A stretch of 12,488 nt of DNA from an uncultured Bacilli bacterium (GTDB lineage: Bacteria; Bacillota_I; Bacilli_A; RF39; UBA660): the NCBI GenBank assembly GCA_947522695.1, contig CANNTX010000035.1, forward strand, positions 1 through 12,488. The letters run 5' to 3'. The notes below the pieces were generated by a model. That model ran no database searches. It was not told the DNA's origin and saw nothing but the letters and a program-made list of their open reading frames with translations. The position numbers and the translations under genes were made by a program. Below are positions 1-8,286 of the stretch, piece after piece; positions within the stretch are counted from its first letter, which is position 1; each line of letters starts with the position of its first letter.

Positions 1-882
1 TTTGGTGTAGAAATGATTGGATCAGATGATATTGCTAGTGATGTTGAGGTTATTTCTTTATGCTATAATATCTTCAACTTATTAGGACTTGATGCAGTTA
101 TTAAAATAAATACTTTAGGAGATAGAGAATCAAGAGAAAAATATCATGATGCTTTAACTAATTATTTAAAACCTCATATTAAAGATTTATGTGAAGATTG
201 TCAAAGAAGATTTGAAAATAATCCTTTAAGAATACTTGATTGTAAGGTTGATGGGGATAAAGATATAATTAAGAATGCTCCTAAGACAGTGGATTATTTA
301 AATGAAGAAAGTTTAAATAGATATAATAAGTTAAAAGAAGAACTTGATTTATTAGAAATAAATTATGAGGAAGATCCTAATTTAGTTAGAGGACTTGATT
401 ATTATAATCATGTGGTGTTTGAAATTAATGTAAACATTGATGGAATTGATACGCTAGCAATTGGTGGTGGCGGAAGATATAATAATTTAGTAGAAAGTTT
501 GGATGGTCCAAGTGTTCCGGCTGTTGGTTTTGCGATTGGGTTTGATCGATTGATGATGTGCTTAGATATGGCTCATGTAAATATACCAGTTAATAATGAT
601 GTTGATGTGTATATTATGTATGTTTCTGATACGGAAAAAGATACGGCTTTATACATTGCTCAGAACTTAAGATTAAATGGTTTTACTACTGAGATGGATT
701 ATTTAGGAAAAGGATTAAAAGGACAATTTAAAGCAGCTGATAGATTTAATGCGAAATATTTAGTTATATTAAATGATAAAGATTTAGAAGATATGATGGT
801 AAATGTTAAGGACAATGTTACTAAAGAAGAAGAAAAAGTAAATATTAATGATTTATCTGATTATTTAGATATGAAATTATAG
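1..882 (+). CDS. hisS: Histidine-tRNA ligase, 5'-truncated by window edge
   Basis: Class II histidyl-tRNA synthetase, cytosolic, which charges tRNA(His) with histidine. The frame is open from base 1 and starts inside the end of class II motif 2 (FGVEMIGSDD). Roughly the first 125-130 residues of a ~420-residue enzyme, including motif 1, lie outside the window; the ATG at 13 is internal. Visible family marks are the CEDCQRRFENNPLRILDCK block, the HisRS-specific histidine-A loop LVRGLDYYNHVVFE (about 382-423), and motif 3 with GGGGRYNNL followed by VGFAIGFDRLM (about 463-555). An anticodon-binding domain follows to the C-terminus. The stop TAG at 880 is followed within the same dozen bases by the asnS ribosome binding site, so the two genes are almost certainly co-transcribed. 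Family identification is secure; only the start is unknown. Confidence 0.97.
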   Translation, partial: FGVEMIGSDDIASDVEVISLCYNIFNLLGLDAVIKINTLGDRESREKYHDALTNYLKPHIKDLCEDCQRRFENNPLRILDCKVDGDKDIIKNAPKTVDYLNEESLNRYNKLKEELDLLEINYEEDPNLVRGLDYYNHVVFEINVNIDGIDTLAIGGGGRYNNLVESLDGPSVPAVGFAIGFDRLMMCLDMAHVNIPVNNDVDVYIMYVSDTEKDTALYIAQNLRLNGFTTEMDYLGKGLKGQFKAADRFNAKYLVILNDKDLEDMMVNVKDNVTKEEEKVNINDLSDYLDMKL

Positions 883-886
883 GAGA
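881..886 (+). promoter_or_regulatory. Ribosome binding site deciding the asnS start
   Basis: AGGAGA overlaps the hisS stop codon and sits 9 bases before the ATG at 896. The upstream in-frame GTG at 887 touches this site, so it cannot be the start. AsnRS therefore begins MDIKDLFKES. Confidence 0.8.
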
Positions 887-895
887 GTGTTAATT

Positions 896-2260
896 ATGGA
901 TATAAAAGATTTATTTAAAGAAAGTTATATTGGAAAAAAGGTTACAATTTCAGGATGGGTTAGAAATCATAGAAAGAGTTCAAATTTTGCTTTTATAGTA
1001 CTTTCTGATGGAACAACTATTAATACTTTACAAGTTGTTTATGATACTAGTTTAAGTAATTATGAAGAAATTAATAAAGTTCTTGTTGGATCTAGTTTAG
1101 AAGTTACAGGAACTATTGTTGAATCTAGTGGTAACCAAGATTTTGAACTTAAAGCAGAAAGCATTAAGGTTCTTGGACTTGCTGATGAAACTTATCCAAT
1201 TCAAGCTAAAAGACATACTAGGGAATTCTTAAGAGAAGTAGGTCATTTGAGAGCTAGAACTAATACTTTTAATGCAGTGTTTAGAGTAAGAAGCGTTGCT
1301 GCTATGGCAATTCATAAATATTTTCAAGATCGTAATTATGTATATTTTCATGCTCCAATTATAACTAGTTCTGACTGTGAAGGAGCTGGAGAAATGTTCC
1401 AAGTTACAACTCTTGATCTAAATCGTATAGCATCAAGTGGTAAATATGAACCGGAAAAAGATTTTTATGGTAAAACAACGGGATTAACTGTAAGTGGTCA
1501 ATTAGAGGCTGAGACATTTGCAACTGCGTTTAAGAAAACTTATACTTTTGGTCCTACTTTTAGAGCAGAAAATTCAAATACGAAAGTTCATGCTTCTGAG
1601 TTCTGGATGATTGAACCGGAAATTTCCTTCTGCGATTTGGAAGGTGATATGGACATAATGGAAGATATGCTTAAATATGTTGTTAGTTATGTTTTAGAAA
1701 ACGCGAAAGATGAAATGAAATTCTTAGATCAATTTGTGGAAAAAGGATTAATAGATAAGTTAACTAGATTAGTTAATAGTAAATTTACAAGAATTGATCA
1801 TAAAGATGTTATTACTATTTTAAAAAACGCTGATGTTAAATGGGAGTTTGAGCCAGAATATGGTGAAGATATTGCTAAAGAACATGAAAAATATATTACT
1901 GAATACTTTAATGGACCTGTATTTATTAAGAACTGGCCAAAAGATATTAAGGCATTCTATATGAAACAAAATGAAGATGGAGAAACTGTTGCAGCTGTTG
2001 ATTTAGAAGTACCAGGTGCTGGTGAATTGATGGGTGGATCTCAGAGAGAAGAAAGTTATGAAAAATTAGTTAAACGTATGGATGAACTTGGAATGAATAA
2101 AGAAGAACTTTCTTGGTACTTAGATTTAAGAAAATATGGTACATGTGTACATTCTGGATTTGGTATGGGATTTGAAAGATTACTTATTTATATTACTGGT
2201 ATTGATAATATTCGTGATGTTATTCCTTATCCAAGAACACCGGGTAACTGTGAATTTTAA
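896..2260 (+). CDS. asnS: Asparagine-tRNA ligase
   Basis: Class IIb asparaginyl-tRNA synthetase of 454 residues, cytosolic, joining asparagine to tRNA(Asn). An N-terminal OB-fold anticodon-binding domain (about 1-105, with SGWVRNHR near 19-26) precedes the class II catalytic core. Motif 2 is FRAENSNTKVHASEFWMIEPE (about 222-242) and motif 3 is GFGMGFERLL (about 421-430). The C-terminus IPYPRTPGNCEF is typical of AsnRS rather than AspRS, as is the long active-site segment between CEGAGEMF and GQLEAE (about 161-206). The start is the ATG at 896, chosen for its AGGAGA site; the frame extends upstream to a GTG at 887. It lies 13 bases after hisS and 18 bases before aspS. Its presence beside AspRS and GatCAB means Asn-tRNA can be made directly as well as, potentially, by transamidation. 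Confidence 0.96.
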   Translation: MDIKDLFKESYIGKKVTISGWVRNHRKSSNFAFIVLSDGTTINTLQVVYDTSLSNYEEINKVLVGSSLEVTGTIVESSGNQDFELKAESIKVLGLADETYPIQAKRHTREFLREVGHLRARTNTFNAVFRVRSVAAMAIHKYFQDRNYVYFHAPIITSSDCEGAGEMFQVTTLDLNRIASSGKYEPEKDFYGKTTGLTVSGQLEAETFATAFKKTYTFGPTFRAENSNTKVHASEFWMIEPEISFCDLEGDMDIMEDMLKYVVSYVLENAKDEMKFLDQFVEKGLIDKLTRLVNSKFTRIDHKDVITILKNADVKWEFEPEYGEDIAKEHEKYITEYFNGPVFIKNWPKDIKAFYMKQNEDGETVAAVDLEVPGAGELMGGSQREESYEKLVKRMDELGMNKEELSWYLDLRKYGTCVHSGFGMGFERLLIYITGIDNIRDVIPYPRTPGNCEF

Positions 2261-2278
2261 TTTTAGAAAGGATTATTT

Positions 2279-3568
2279 ATGGAAAGAACATTAATTAAAA
2301 ATTTAGAAGAAAATGAATTATCTAAAATTTCAGGAATGATAAAAACTATTAGAAATACTAAGTATATGATTTTTATTAAATTAAAAGATAGAACAGGACA
2401 TATTCAAGTTTCTGTTGATAAAATTAAAGAAGATCTTGCAAATGTTTGTGCTACTTTAACAACTGGTTCTTTTGTATCATTTACTGGAAAAATGGTTATG
2501 AGTGAATATGTTAAAGATGGTGGTAAGGAATTTTTACCAGAAAGTGTAGAAATTTTATCACTTGCAGATGCTTATCCAATTGAAGAAAACGCATTACCTG
2601 ATAAGAAGTTAGATTATAGATGGATTGATTTAAGATGTGATGCTAAAGAATATATTATGCCTATTCAAAGTGCGTTTGTTGAATATTTAAGAGATTATTT
2701 ATATAAAAATGATTTTACTGAAATTCATACTCCTAAGATTATTGGTACTGCTTCTGAATCAGGATCATCTGTGTTTGAAGTTAAATATTTTAATGATAAA
2801 GCTTATTTGGCACAAAGTCCTCAATTTTATAAACAAATGGCTATTGCTTCTGGATTAGAAAGAGTTTTTGAAGTTGCTCCAGCATTTAGAGCAGAGAACT
2901 CAAATACTAATAGACATTGTACTGAATTTACTTCATTTGACCTTGAATTTGCTTATATTAATTCATATGAAGATGTTATGCATTTAGAAGAAGAAATGCT
3001 TACTTATGCACTAGGTAAATTAAAAGAAAATTTTGGAGATATAATTAAGTCTAGATTTGGTCAAGAAGTTATTGTTCCTGACAAGGCATTCCCTAGAATT
3101 AAATTATTTGATTTATATAAAGAATTAGAAAAAAGATATGGTTATAAAATTCCTGAACATGATATCGGAGATTTAAATGCGGAAACTGAAAAGTTAGCTT
3201 GTAAATTTGCAATGGAAGAATATGGATCTGAATTCTTATTCATAACTGATTATAATAAAGCTAAAAGACCTTTCTATCATATGAGAGATGAAAATGATGT
3301 TCCTCAAGGATATGATTTATTATGGAGAGGTATGGAAATAACTAGTGGTGCTCAAAGAGAACATAGATATGATCATTTAAGACATAATGCGGATGAAAAA
3401 GGATTAACTAAAGATGTTGAATTTTACATGCAATTCTTTAAATATGGTATGCCACCTCATGGCGGATTTGCAATTGGAGTAGACAGATTAACTTTATTGT
3501 TACTAGGACTTGACCATATTAGAGATGCTCAATTTATCTTTAGAGGACCTAATAGATTATATCCATAG
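2279..3568 (+). CDS. aspS: Aspartate-tRNA ligase, archaeal/AspS2 type
   Basis: Class IIb aspartyl-tRNA synthetase of 429 residues. This is far shorter than the usual ~590-residue bacterial AspRS because it lacks the GAD insertion domain. The pattern is that of the archaeal/eukaryotic-like form: an N-terminal OB fold (about 1-100), YLAQSPQFYKQMAIASGLERVFE split over 176-198, motif 2 FRAENSNTNRHCTEF (about 203-217), and motif 3 GGFAIGVDRLTLLLLGLDHIR (about 395-415). Such AspS2 enzymes occur in clostridia and relatives, and several are non-discriminating, making Asp-tRNA(Asn) for GatCAB. At the anticodon-loop position where archaeal enzymes carry Trp (discriminating) or His (non-discriminating), this protein appears to have Lys22, so specificity cannot be read off. 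AGAAAGG at 2265-2271 is the ribosome binding site. The gene is followed directly by gatCAB. Confidence 0.93.
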   Translation: MERTLIKNLEENELSKISGMIKTIRNTKYMIFIKLKDRTGHIQVSVDKIKEDLANVCATLTTGSFVSFTGKMVMSEYVKDGGKEFLPESVEILSLADAYPIEENALPDKKLDYRWIDLRCDAKEYIMPIQSAFVEYLRDYLYKNDFTEIHTPKIIGTASESGSSVFEVKYFNDKAYLAQSPQFYKQMAIASGLERVFEVAPAFRAENSNTNRHCTEFTSFDLEFAYINSYEDVMHLEEEMLTYALGKLKENFGDIIKSRFGQEVIVPDKAFPRIKLFDLYKELEKRYGYKIPEHDIGDLNAETEKLACKFAMEEYGSEFLFITDYNKAKRPFYHMRDENDVPQGYDLLWRGMEITSGAQREHRYDHLRHNADEKGLTKDVEFYMQFFKYGMPPHGGFAIGVDRLTLLLLGLDHIRDAQFIFRGPNRLYP

Positions 3569-3571
3569 GAG

Positions 3572-3597
3572 AAAGAATATTTATTCTTTTTTCTTTA
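3572..3597 (+). terminator. Weak stem-loop with T tract between aspS and gatC
   Basis: AAAGAATA (3572-3579) pairs perfectly with TATTCTTT (3582-3589) and is followed by a broken T tract. The stem is short and A+T-rich, so it is more likely a partial terminator, processing site or translation buffer than a full stop. The gatC ribosome binding site follows at 3603-3609, and no new promoter is evident between them. Confidence 0.35.
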
Positions 3598-3613
3598 AGT
3601 TAAGGAGGAAATT

Positions 3614-3904
3614 ATGGATTTTACAAAAGAAAAAATAAGAAAACTTGCAGATTTACTGATGATTGGTTTAACTGATGAAGAAACTGATATGGTATTTGAT
3701 GAGTTTGAAATTATAGATAAAAATATTAATAAAATAAATGAGATAGAAAATATAAGCGAAGTTGTACCTATGACTCATGCATTAGATGATTTTTATGCTG
3801 AATTAAGAGAAGATGTTATTGATGAGTCTATTCCAAGAGAAGAATTACTTGCTAACTCTGATCTAAATGATGGTGCTTCAGTAGTTTTACCAAAGGTGGT
3901 GTAA
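3614..3904 (+). CDS. gatC: Asp/Glu-tRNA amidotransferase subunit C
   Basis: Small structural subunit of GatCAB, 96 residues, the usual length. GatC wraps between GatA and GatB and stabilises the complex; it has no active site. The N-terminal helix pattern FTKEKIRKLADLLMIGLTDEE, the middle segment INEIENISEVVPMTHALDDFYAELREDV and the C-terminal VVLPKVV (GatC proteins usually end in a ...VP.V tail) are all recognisable. A strong TTAAGGAGG site precedes the ATG. The stop TAA (3902-3904) abuts the gatA start, indicating coupled translation within gatCAB. Confidence 0.94.
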   Translation: MDFTKEKIRKLADLLMIGLTDEETDMVFDEFEIIDKNINKINEIENISEVVPMTHALDDFYAELREDVIDESIPREELLANSDLNDGASVVLPKVV

Positions 3905-5365
3905 ATGATGCTTAATAAAACTATTAAAGAATTACATGAGGATTTAATAAATGGTAAAGTTACTAGTGATGAACTTGTTAAGGAATCTATTAAATTGTCT
4001 CATGTGGTAGAAGATAAATATAATGCTTTTGTAACTATTTTAGATGATGCTAAAGGAGGTAATGTTACTGATAATTTACTTTCTGGTATACCTTTTGGAA
4101 TTAAAGATAATTATTCAACTAAAGGAATATTATCAACTGGTTCATCTAATACTTTAAAAGATTATGTTCCGTTTTTTGATGCTACGGCTGTAAGTAATTT
4201 GTACAGAGCAGGTGCTATTCCAACTAATAAAACAGCTCTTGATGAATTTGGAATGGGTGGAACGGGAACAACTTGTCATACTGGTACTGTGTTAAATCCG
4301 TGGGATAGAACTAGAATGTGTGCGGGATCATCTGCAGGATCTGCTTGTGCGGTGGCGGCTGGAGTTTATCCTTATGCACTAGGATCAGATACTGGTGATT
4401 CAATTCGTAAGCCAGCAGCTTATTGCGGAATTGTTGGATATAAACCTACTTATGGAATGATTTCTAGATATGGATTATTTCCTTTTGCTTCTAGTTTAGA
4501 TACATGTGGAGTTTTAACTAGATGTGTTGATGATGCAGCAATTGTTACAGATAATATGAAAGGTATTGATGAAAATGATATGACTTCATTTGATTCAACA
4601 AATATGCATTTATATGATAATTTAGATAAAAATATTAAAGGTAAAAAATTATTTTATATTAAGGAATTAATTGATGAAGAAAATTATCCTAATATGAATG
4701 ATGAACTTAAAAAACATTTAGAAATATATCATGAAACAATTAAAAAATTAGAAGAAATAGGTGCAATTGTTACAGGTGTATCTATCGATAAAAAGATTCT
4801 TAATGCCTTACCATCGGTTTATGTTGTATTATCATGTGCTGAAGCAACAAGTAATATGTCTAATTTAACTGGATTTATTTTTGGACCTAGAGAAGATGGT
4901 AAAAATTACATTGAAATGATGAAGAATTATCGTACTAAGAACTTTTCTTCTTTAATTAAACGTAGATTTATAATTGGATCTTATGTTTTACAAAAAGAAA
5001 ATCAAGAAAGATATTTTATTAATGCTCAAAGAGTTAGAAGATTAATTGTTGATATAATGAAGAATTATTTTAAAGAGTATGATGCAATGATTATGCCGGT
5101 TGGAGTAGGCACTGCTAAACATATTGATGGTTCTTTAGATATGATTGATGAAAATACTTCAGTACTTGATGAGTTTTTACAAGTCGGTAATTTCGGAGGA
5201 TTCCCTTCAATAACTATTCCAGATGGATTTATAGATAATTTGCCTGTTGGAATAAATATAACTGGTAACTGTTACGATGATCAAAATGTTTTAAATATTG
5301 CTTATGCTTTAGAAAGTGTTATGCCTTATAAAAATCAAATTGCTAAGGAGGTAAATCATGAATGA
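3905..5365 (+). CDS. gatA: Asp/Glu-tRNA amidotransferase subunit A (amidase)
   Basis: Amidase-signature subunit of 486 residues that hydrolyses glutamine to supply ammonia to GatB. The Lys-Ser-Ser triad is visible: Lys67 in GIPFGIKDNYSTKG, cis-Ser142 in CAGSSAGSACAV, and nucleophile Ser166 in GSDTGDSIRKPAAYCG. The 75- and 24-residue spacings match those of characterised GatA. The oxyanion loop reads TGDS instead of the common TGGS, so Asp165 replaces a glycine next to the nucleophile. Two ATGs occur (3905 and 3908); the AGGTGG site at 3894-3899 fits the second slightly better, a one-residue difference. The gene starts immediately after the gatC stop and overlaps gatB by 8 bases. Its TGA stop is the only TGA terminator among the window's genes. 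Family assignment is secure. Confidence 0.96.
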   Translation: MMLNKTIKELHEDLINGKVTSDELVKESIKLSHVVEDKYNAFVTILDDAKGGNVTDNLLSGIPFGIKDNYSTKGILSTGSSNTLKDYVPFFDATAVSNLYRAGAIPTNKTALDEFGMGGTGTTCHTGTVLNPWDRTRMCAGSSAGSACAVAAGVYPYALGSDTGDSIRKPAAYCGIVGYKPTYGMISRYGLFPFASSLDTCGVLTRCVDDAAIVTDNMKGIDENDMTSFDSTNMHLYDNLDKNIKGKKLFYIKELIDEENYPNMNDELKKHLEIYHETIKKLEEIGAIVTGVSIDKKILNALPSVYVVLSCAEATSNMSNLTGFIFGPREDGKNYIEMMKNYRTKNFSSLIKRRFIIGSYVLQKENQERYFINAQRVRRLIVDIMKNYFKEYDAMIMPVGVGTAKHIDGSLDMIDENTSVLDEFLQVGNFGGFPSITIPDGFIDNLPVGINITGNCYDDQNVLNIAYALESVMPYKNQIAKEVNHE

Positions 5366-6794
5366 TTATAAATTAACTATTGGAATTGAGATGCATTGTG
5401 AAGTTTCTAAAACTAATAGTAAAGTATTTTCAAGTGCTAAGAATGGTTATTCTGATACGCCTAATATAAATGTTAGACCAGTTGATATGGCTTTTCCTGG
5501 AACTCTTCCTGTGGTAAACAAAAGATGTGTTGAAATGGGACTTATGATGAGTAAGATTCTTAATTGTAAACAACCTGAATATTTATATTTTGAAAGAAAG
5601 AATTATTATTATCCTGACTTACCTAAAGGATATCAAATAACACAAAATACGATACCGGCTCCAATTGGATATGATGGATTTATTGATATTGAAAGAGCAG
5701 ATGGAAGCGTATTTAAAGTTGGAATTGATAATATTCATTTAGAAGAAGATTCTGCTCAGATGACTCACGAAGAAAAGGCAAGTAAAATTAACTATAATAG
5801 AGCAGGAGTGCCTCTTTTAGAACTTGTTACAACACCTTGCTTTCATGATGTAAACGATGTTATTACTTTTTTAGAATATATAAGAAGTGTTTATCAATAT
5901 ACAGAAATATCTGATGCTGATTCTAAAAAAGGACAAGTTAGATGTGATGTTAATGTATCTTTAAGTAATACAGATGAACTTGGAACTAAAGTTGAGATTA
6001 AAAATGTTAATTCATTTAGTGGAGTTAGGGACGCTATTAATTATGAAGTTCAAAGACAGCTTGATCTAATTAATAAAGGTGAGCAAGATAAAATTGAACA
6101 AGAAACAAGAAGATTTGATGATACAACTGGTACAACGATTAGAATGCGTTCTAAAGTTGATGCGATTGACTATAAATATTTTGTAGAACCTAATATTCCT
6201 AAAATTAAAATAAATGAAGAATGGAAAGAAAAAATATTTAAATCAATACCTGAACTTCCTTATGAACGTAAAAATAATTATATGAGTAAGTATGGATTAT
6301 CTAGTTATGATGCAAACATATTAGTTAAAGAAAAGAAAATTGCTTTATACTTTGAAGAATGCATTAAATTAGGAATTGATGCTAAAATAGCAGCAAACTG
6401 GATTATTTCAACTATATTGGGATATATTTCTAAAGAAAATATTGAAATAGATGAATGTTTTGTAACGCCTAGTAGATTAAGTGTTATTATTAGCAATTTA
6501 AGTGAGAATAAAATATCTTCTAAACAAGCTAAAGAATTATTTAATTTATGCTTAGATAGAAGAGAAGAACCTGAAAAAATAATTACTGATGAAGGAATGG
6601 TTCAAATTTCTGATGATAGTGAATTAATTAAAATTGTTGATAATATTTTAGCAAACAGTCAAAAACAAATAGAAGATTATCATAACGGTAAAACAAATTT
6701 ATTTGGATTCTTTGTTGGACAAGTTATGAAAGAAACTAAAGGAAAAGCAAATCCGGTTAAAGTTAATGAAATTTTAAAAGATAAGTTAAAATAA
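5358..6794 (+). CDS. gatB: Asp/Glu-tRNA amidotransferase subunit B
   Basis: The tRNA-binding, transamidating subunit of GatCAB, 478 residues and full length. It activates the side-chain carboxylate of misacylated Glu-tRNA(Gln) or Asp-tRNA(Asn) and accepts ammonia channelled from GatA. Family marks are GIEMHCEVSKTNSKVFS (about 9-25), FERKNYYYPDLPKGYQITQ (about 78-96), the catalytic-cradle segment IHLEEDSAQMTHE (about 126-138), NRAGVPLLELVT (about 147-158), and a C-terminal YqeY-like tRNA-binding tail ending KANPVKVNEILKDKLK. AAGGAGG at 5345-5351, inside the end of gatA, gives a strong start and coupling to gatA through the 8-base overlap. A bidirectional terminator follows the TAA stop, so this is the last gene of the operon. 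Confidence 0.96.
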   Translation: MNDYKLTIGIEMHCEVSKTNSKVFSSAKNGYSDTPNINVRPVDMAFPGTLPVVNKRCVEMGLMMSKILNCKQPEYLYFERKNYYYPDLPKGYQITQNTIPAPIGYDGFIDIERADGSVFKVGIDNIHLEEDSAQMTHEEKASKINYNRAGVPLLELVTTPCFHDVNDVITFLEYIRSVYQYTEISDADSKKGQVRCDVNVSLSNTDELGTKVEIKNVNSFSGVRDAINYEVQRQLDLINKGEQDKIEQETRRFDDTTGTTIRMRSKVDAIDYKYFVEPNIPKIKINEEWKEKIFKSIPELPYERKNNYMSKYGLSSYDANILVKEKKIALYFEECIKLGIDAKIAANWIISTILGYISKENIEIDECFVTPSRLSVIISNLSENKISSKQAKELFNLCLDRREEPEKIITDEGMVQISDDSELIKIVDNILANSQKQIEDYHNGKTNLFGFFVGQVMKETKGKANPVKVNEILKDKLK

Positions 6795-6825
6795 AAATTA
6801 TAGATTGTGAGTCTATAATTTTTTT
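6793..6825. terminator. Bidirectional rho-independent terminator
   Basis: A perfect stem formed by AAAATTATAGA (from about 6794) and TCTATAATTTT (from 6812) encloses the 7-base loop TTGTGAG. On the + strand it ends in a T run after gatB. On the - strand it is followed by TTTTTATTTT, after the 217-residue gene. It separates two convergent transcription units and marks the end of the translation operon. Confidence 0.85.
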
Positions 6826-7477
6826 ATAGTGATAAAGTTTTTATTTTTGCATTTTTAACTGATTTAATTTTTTCATGAATTTCCTCTATTGATTGAGGAA
6901 TTAAGATATCTCTGATATCAGCACCATCATATGATTCAAATTGTTTTTCAAAATTATAAGCAGGTTTAATTAATTCTTTTCCAATAAATAATCCGATTGC
7001 ATCTTTATATTCATAATGTTCTGTACAATAATATGGATCACTATCATATATTTTATCTTCGTATCTTTTTACATTGCAATCTAAAAAATGTATAAATTTA
7101 TAACTTATGTCTAAGTCATATAAGTTATTATTCCAAATTGGGTGGTAAGAATGAATCTTTAATAATGTATGATCGTTAATTAGAAAGATCATGTCTTTAG
7201 CATCTTTTAAAACATTATATTCTGCTTCAGTTAAATACAGTAATTCATTTTGAGTAAAACCTGAAAATAATTCTGCAATAGGTTTTTCATAACAATCCCA
7301 ACTATGAGAATTTTCTTTGATGACTCTACTTGCGTTTTCTAAATCATTTCTTGCTTTTAATAATAATTTGTTATAAGTATTATATGTAGATATTAGTTGA
7401 TAAAGATCATAAAGGGTATTTTCTTGTTCAATTCCTTTATTTAGTTCTAAATTTAAATTTGATAATGTGTTATTCAT
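6824..7477 (-). CDS. Hypothetical protein, member 1 of a paralog pair
   Basis: I do not recognise this 217-residue family. It is a soluble, charged protein with no signal peptide, membrane segment or catalytic motif I can name. It is paralogous to the neighbouring gene (7591-8241). Shared blocks are an N-terminal helix ending in ISTYNxY-LLL (about 29-41), a CYxKxxxELxSxFxxNELLYL block (about 62-82), a hydrophobic strand with LI.D..TLL.I, and a C-terminal signature DI.DIL..QSI..I..K.K with KTL.L at the end. By eye the pair is about one-quarter to one-third identical. AGGAGG lies 6 bases before the ATG. The stop codon overlaps the terminator shared with gatB. A 25-base element identical to one before the other paralog lies 72-96 bases upstream of the start, so it probably has its own promoter. 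Confidence 0.8.
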   Translation of the reverse strand: MNNTLSNLNLELNKGIEQENTLYDLYQLISTYNTYNKLLLKARNDLENASRVIKENSHSWDCYEKPIAELFSGFTQNELLYLTEAEYNVLKDAKDMIFLINDHTLLKIHSYHPIWNNNLYDLDISYKFIHFLDCNVKRYEDKIYDSDPYYCTEHYEYKDAIGLFIGKELIKPAYNFEKQFESYDGADIRDILIPQSIEEIHEKIKSVKNAKIKTLSL

Positions 7478-7548
7478 ATGTCTCCTCCTATTATTATCAT
7501 CTTTTTAAAACTTCTCCTGACAATTTTAATATATCATCATTAATCTAT

Positions 7549-7573
7549 TTGTGCACTCTATGATGTGTAGAGT
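7549..7573. repeat. 25-base conserved upstream element, copy 1 (putative operator)
   Basis: This copy is identical over 25 bases to 8287-8311, in the same orientation. It contains GTGCAC and the dyad ACTCTA-TGATGTG-TAGAGT (6-base arms, 7-base spacer). It lies in the 113-base gap between the paralogs, 72-96 bases upstream of the 217-residue gene's ATG. Read on the - strand, a TGATATATT extended -10-like box follows, with 17 bases between it and GTGCAC, so the element may overlap the -35 region. The flanking bases are not conserved, which suggests selection on the element itself. No T tract follows on either strand, so it does not look like a terminator. Confidence 0.65.
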
Positions 7574-7590
7574 AATGTATTTTTATTAAT

Positions 7591-8241
7591 TTATAATTTT
7601 AACGTTTTGACTTTAATATCTCTTGTTTCTTTTAATTTTTTACTAATATCATCTATTGATTGAATTTTTAAAATATCATTAATATCAATATTATTATAAT
7701 ATGGTAGTTTATCGTCTAATTCATATCCTGGTGTTATTATTATTTCATTATTATATAGATAATCCCACGGAGCAAATGTATTTATAATTTCGTCGACATT
7801 GCCAAATACATAATAACGTGGGCTTTCATTGATTGATTGATATTCAATATTTGTTGCTTTGTTATTGTTAATTTTTATAATATCATATTCTAAATCAATA
7901 ACTTCTTTATAAATTGAAAAATTATGTTTAACAGGATAAATTACTAAAAGGGTATTACTATCTATTAAGAAAGATATAATCTTCTTAATAGAATCTGATG
8001 AATTCAAATATAATAATTCGTTATCCTTAAATAATGAAAGTAATTCATAAACTTGTTTTTGGTAACATTCTGGAGGATAAAATTCAGTGTCTGGATAAAA
8101 TATATGAAAATTATAATCTTTATTTTCACAATGTGCTAATAAAAGTTTATATTCATTATAAGTTGATATAAATTTATACATTTCTTTAATTTGTTCTACT
8201 TCTTTTACTCCTTCTAATAGTTCAGATTCTATATTATTCAT
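7591..8241 (-). CDS. Hypothetical protein, member 2 of a paralog pair
   Basis: An unassigned soluble protein of 216 residues, paralogous to the gene at 6824-7477. Corresponding blocks are YKFISTYNEYKLLL (about 22-35), CYQKQVYELLSLFKDNELLYL (positions about 59-79), FLIDSNTLLVIYPV (about 91-104), and the C-terminus INDILKIQSIDDISKKLK then KVKTLKL. Matching lengths, ends and block order, together with the upstream element shared with its partner, indicate tandem duplication of a promoter-plus-gene unit of about 740 bases, followed by extensive divergence of the coding part. AGGAGG lies 8 bases before the ATG. It is divergent from the radical SAM gene across a ~200-base regulatory region. There are no signal peptide or membrane helices. 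Function cannot be stated. Confidence 0.82.
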   Translation of the reverse strand: MNNIESELLEGVKEVEQIKEMYKFISTYNEYKLLLAHCENKDYNFHIFYPDTEFYPPECYQKQVYELLSLFKDNELLYLNSSDSIKKIISFLIDSNTLLVIYPVKHNFSIYKEVIDLEYDIIKINNNKATNIEYQSINESPRYYVFGNVDEIINTFAPWDYLYNNEIIITPGYELDDKLPYYNNIDINDILKIQSIDDISKKLKETRDIKVKTLKL

Positions 8242-8286
8242 TATAAATGCCTCCTAGGTAATTAAATGGTAACATAGTAAGTTTAA

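Noticed and set aside
887..895. GTG start for asnS
   Set aside because: It touches its own putative ribosome binding site; the ATG at 896 is correctly spaced.
5363..5365. TGA read as tryptophan (code 4) at the end of gatA
   Set aside because: Read-through would add only two residues before TAA, so this stop alone is not decisive. Conserved Trp residues elsewhere use TGG and no frame needs TGA as a sense codon.
6305..6496. 63-codon - strand frame inside gatB
   Set aside because: Lies entirely within the conserved gatB coding sequence, has no ribosome binding site, and is a shadow of an A+T-rich gene.
7549..7573. ACTCTA-N7-TAGAGT dyad as a terminator for the 216-residue gene
   Set aside because: No T run follows on the - strand, and the second copy lies upstream of a gene, not downstream of one.
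6824..8241. Paralog pair as a toxin-antitoxin module
   Set aside because: Two equal-sized, homologous proteins with separate promoters do not match toxin-antitoxin organisation, and neither shows a toxin or DNA-binding motif.
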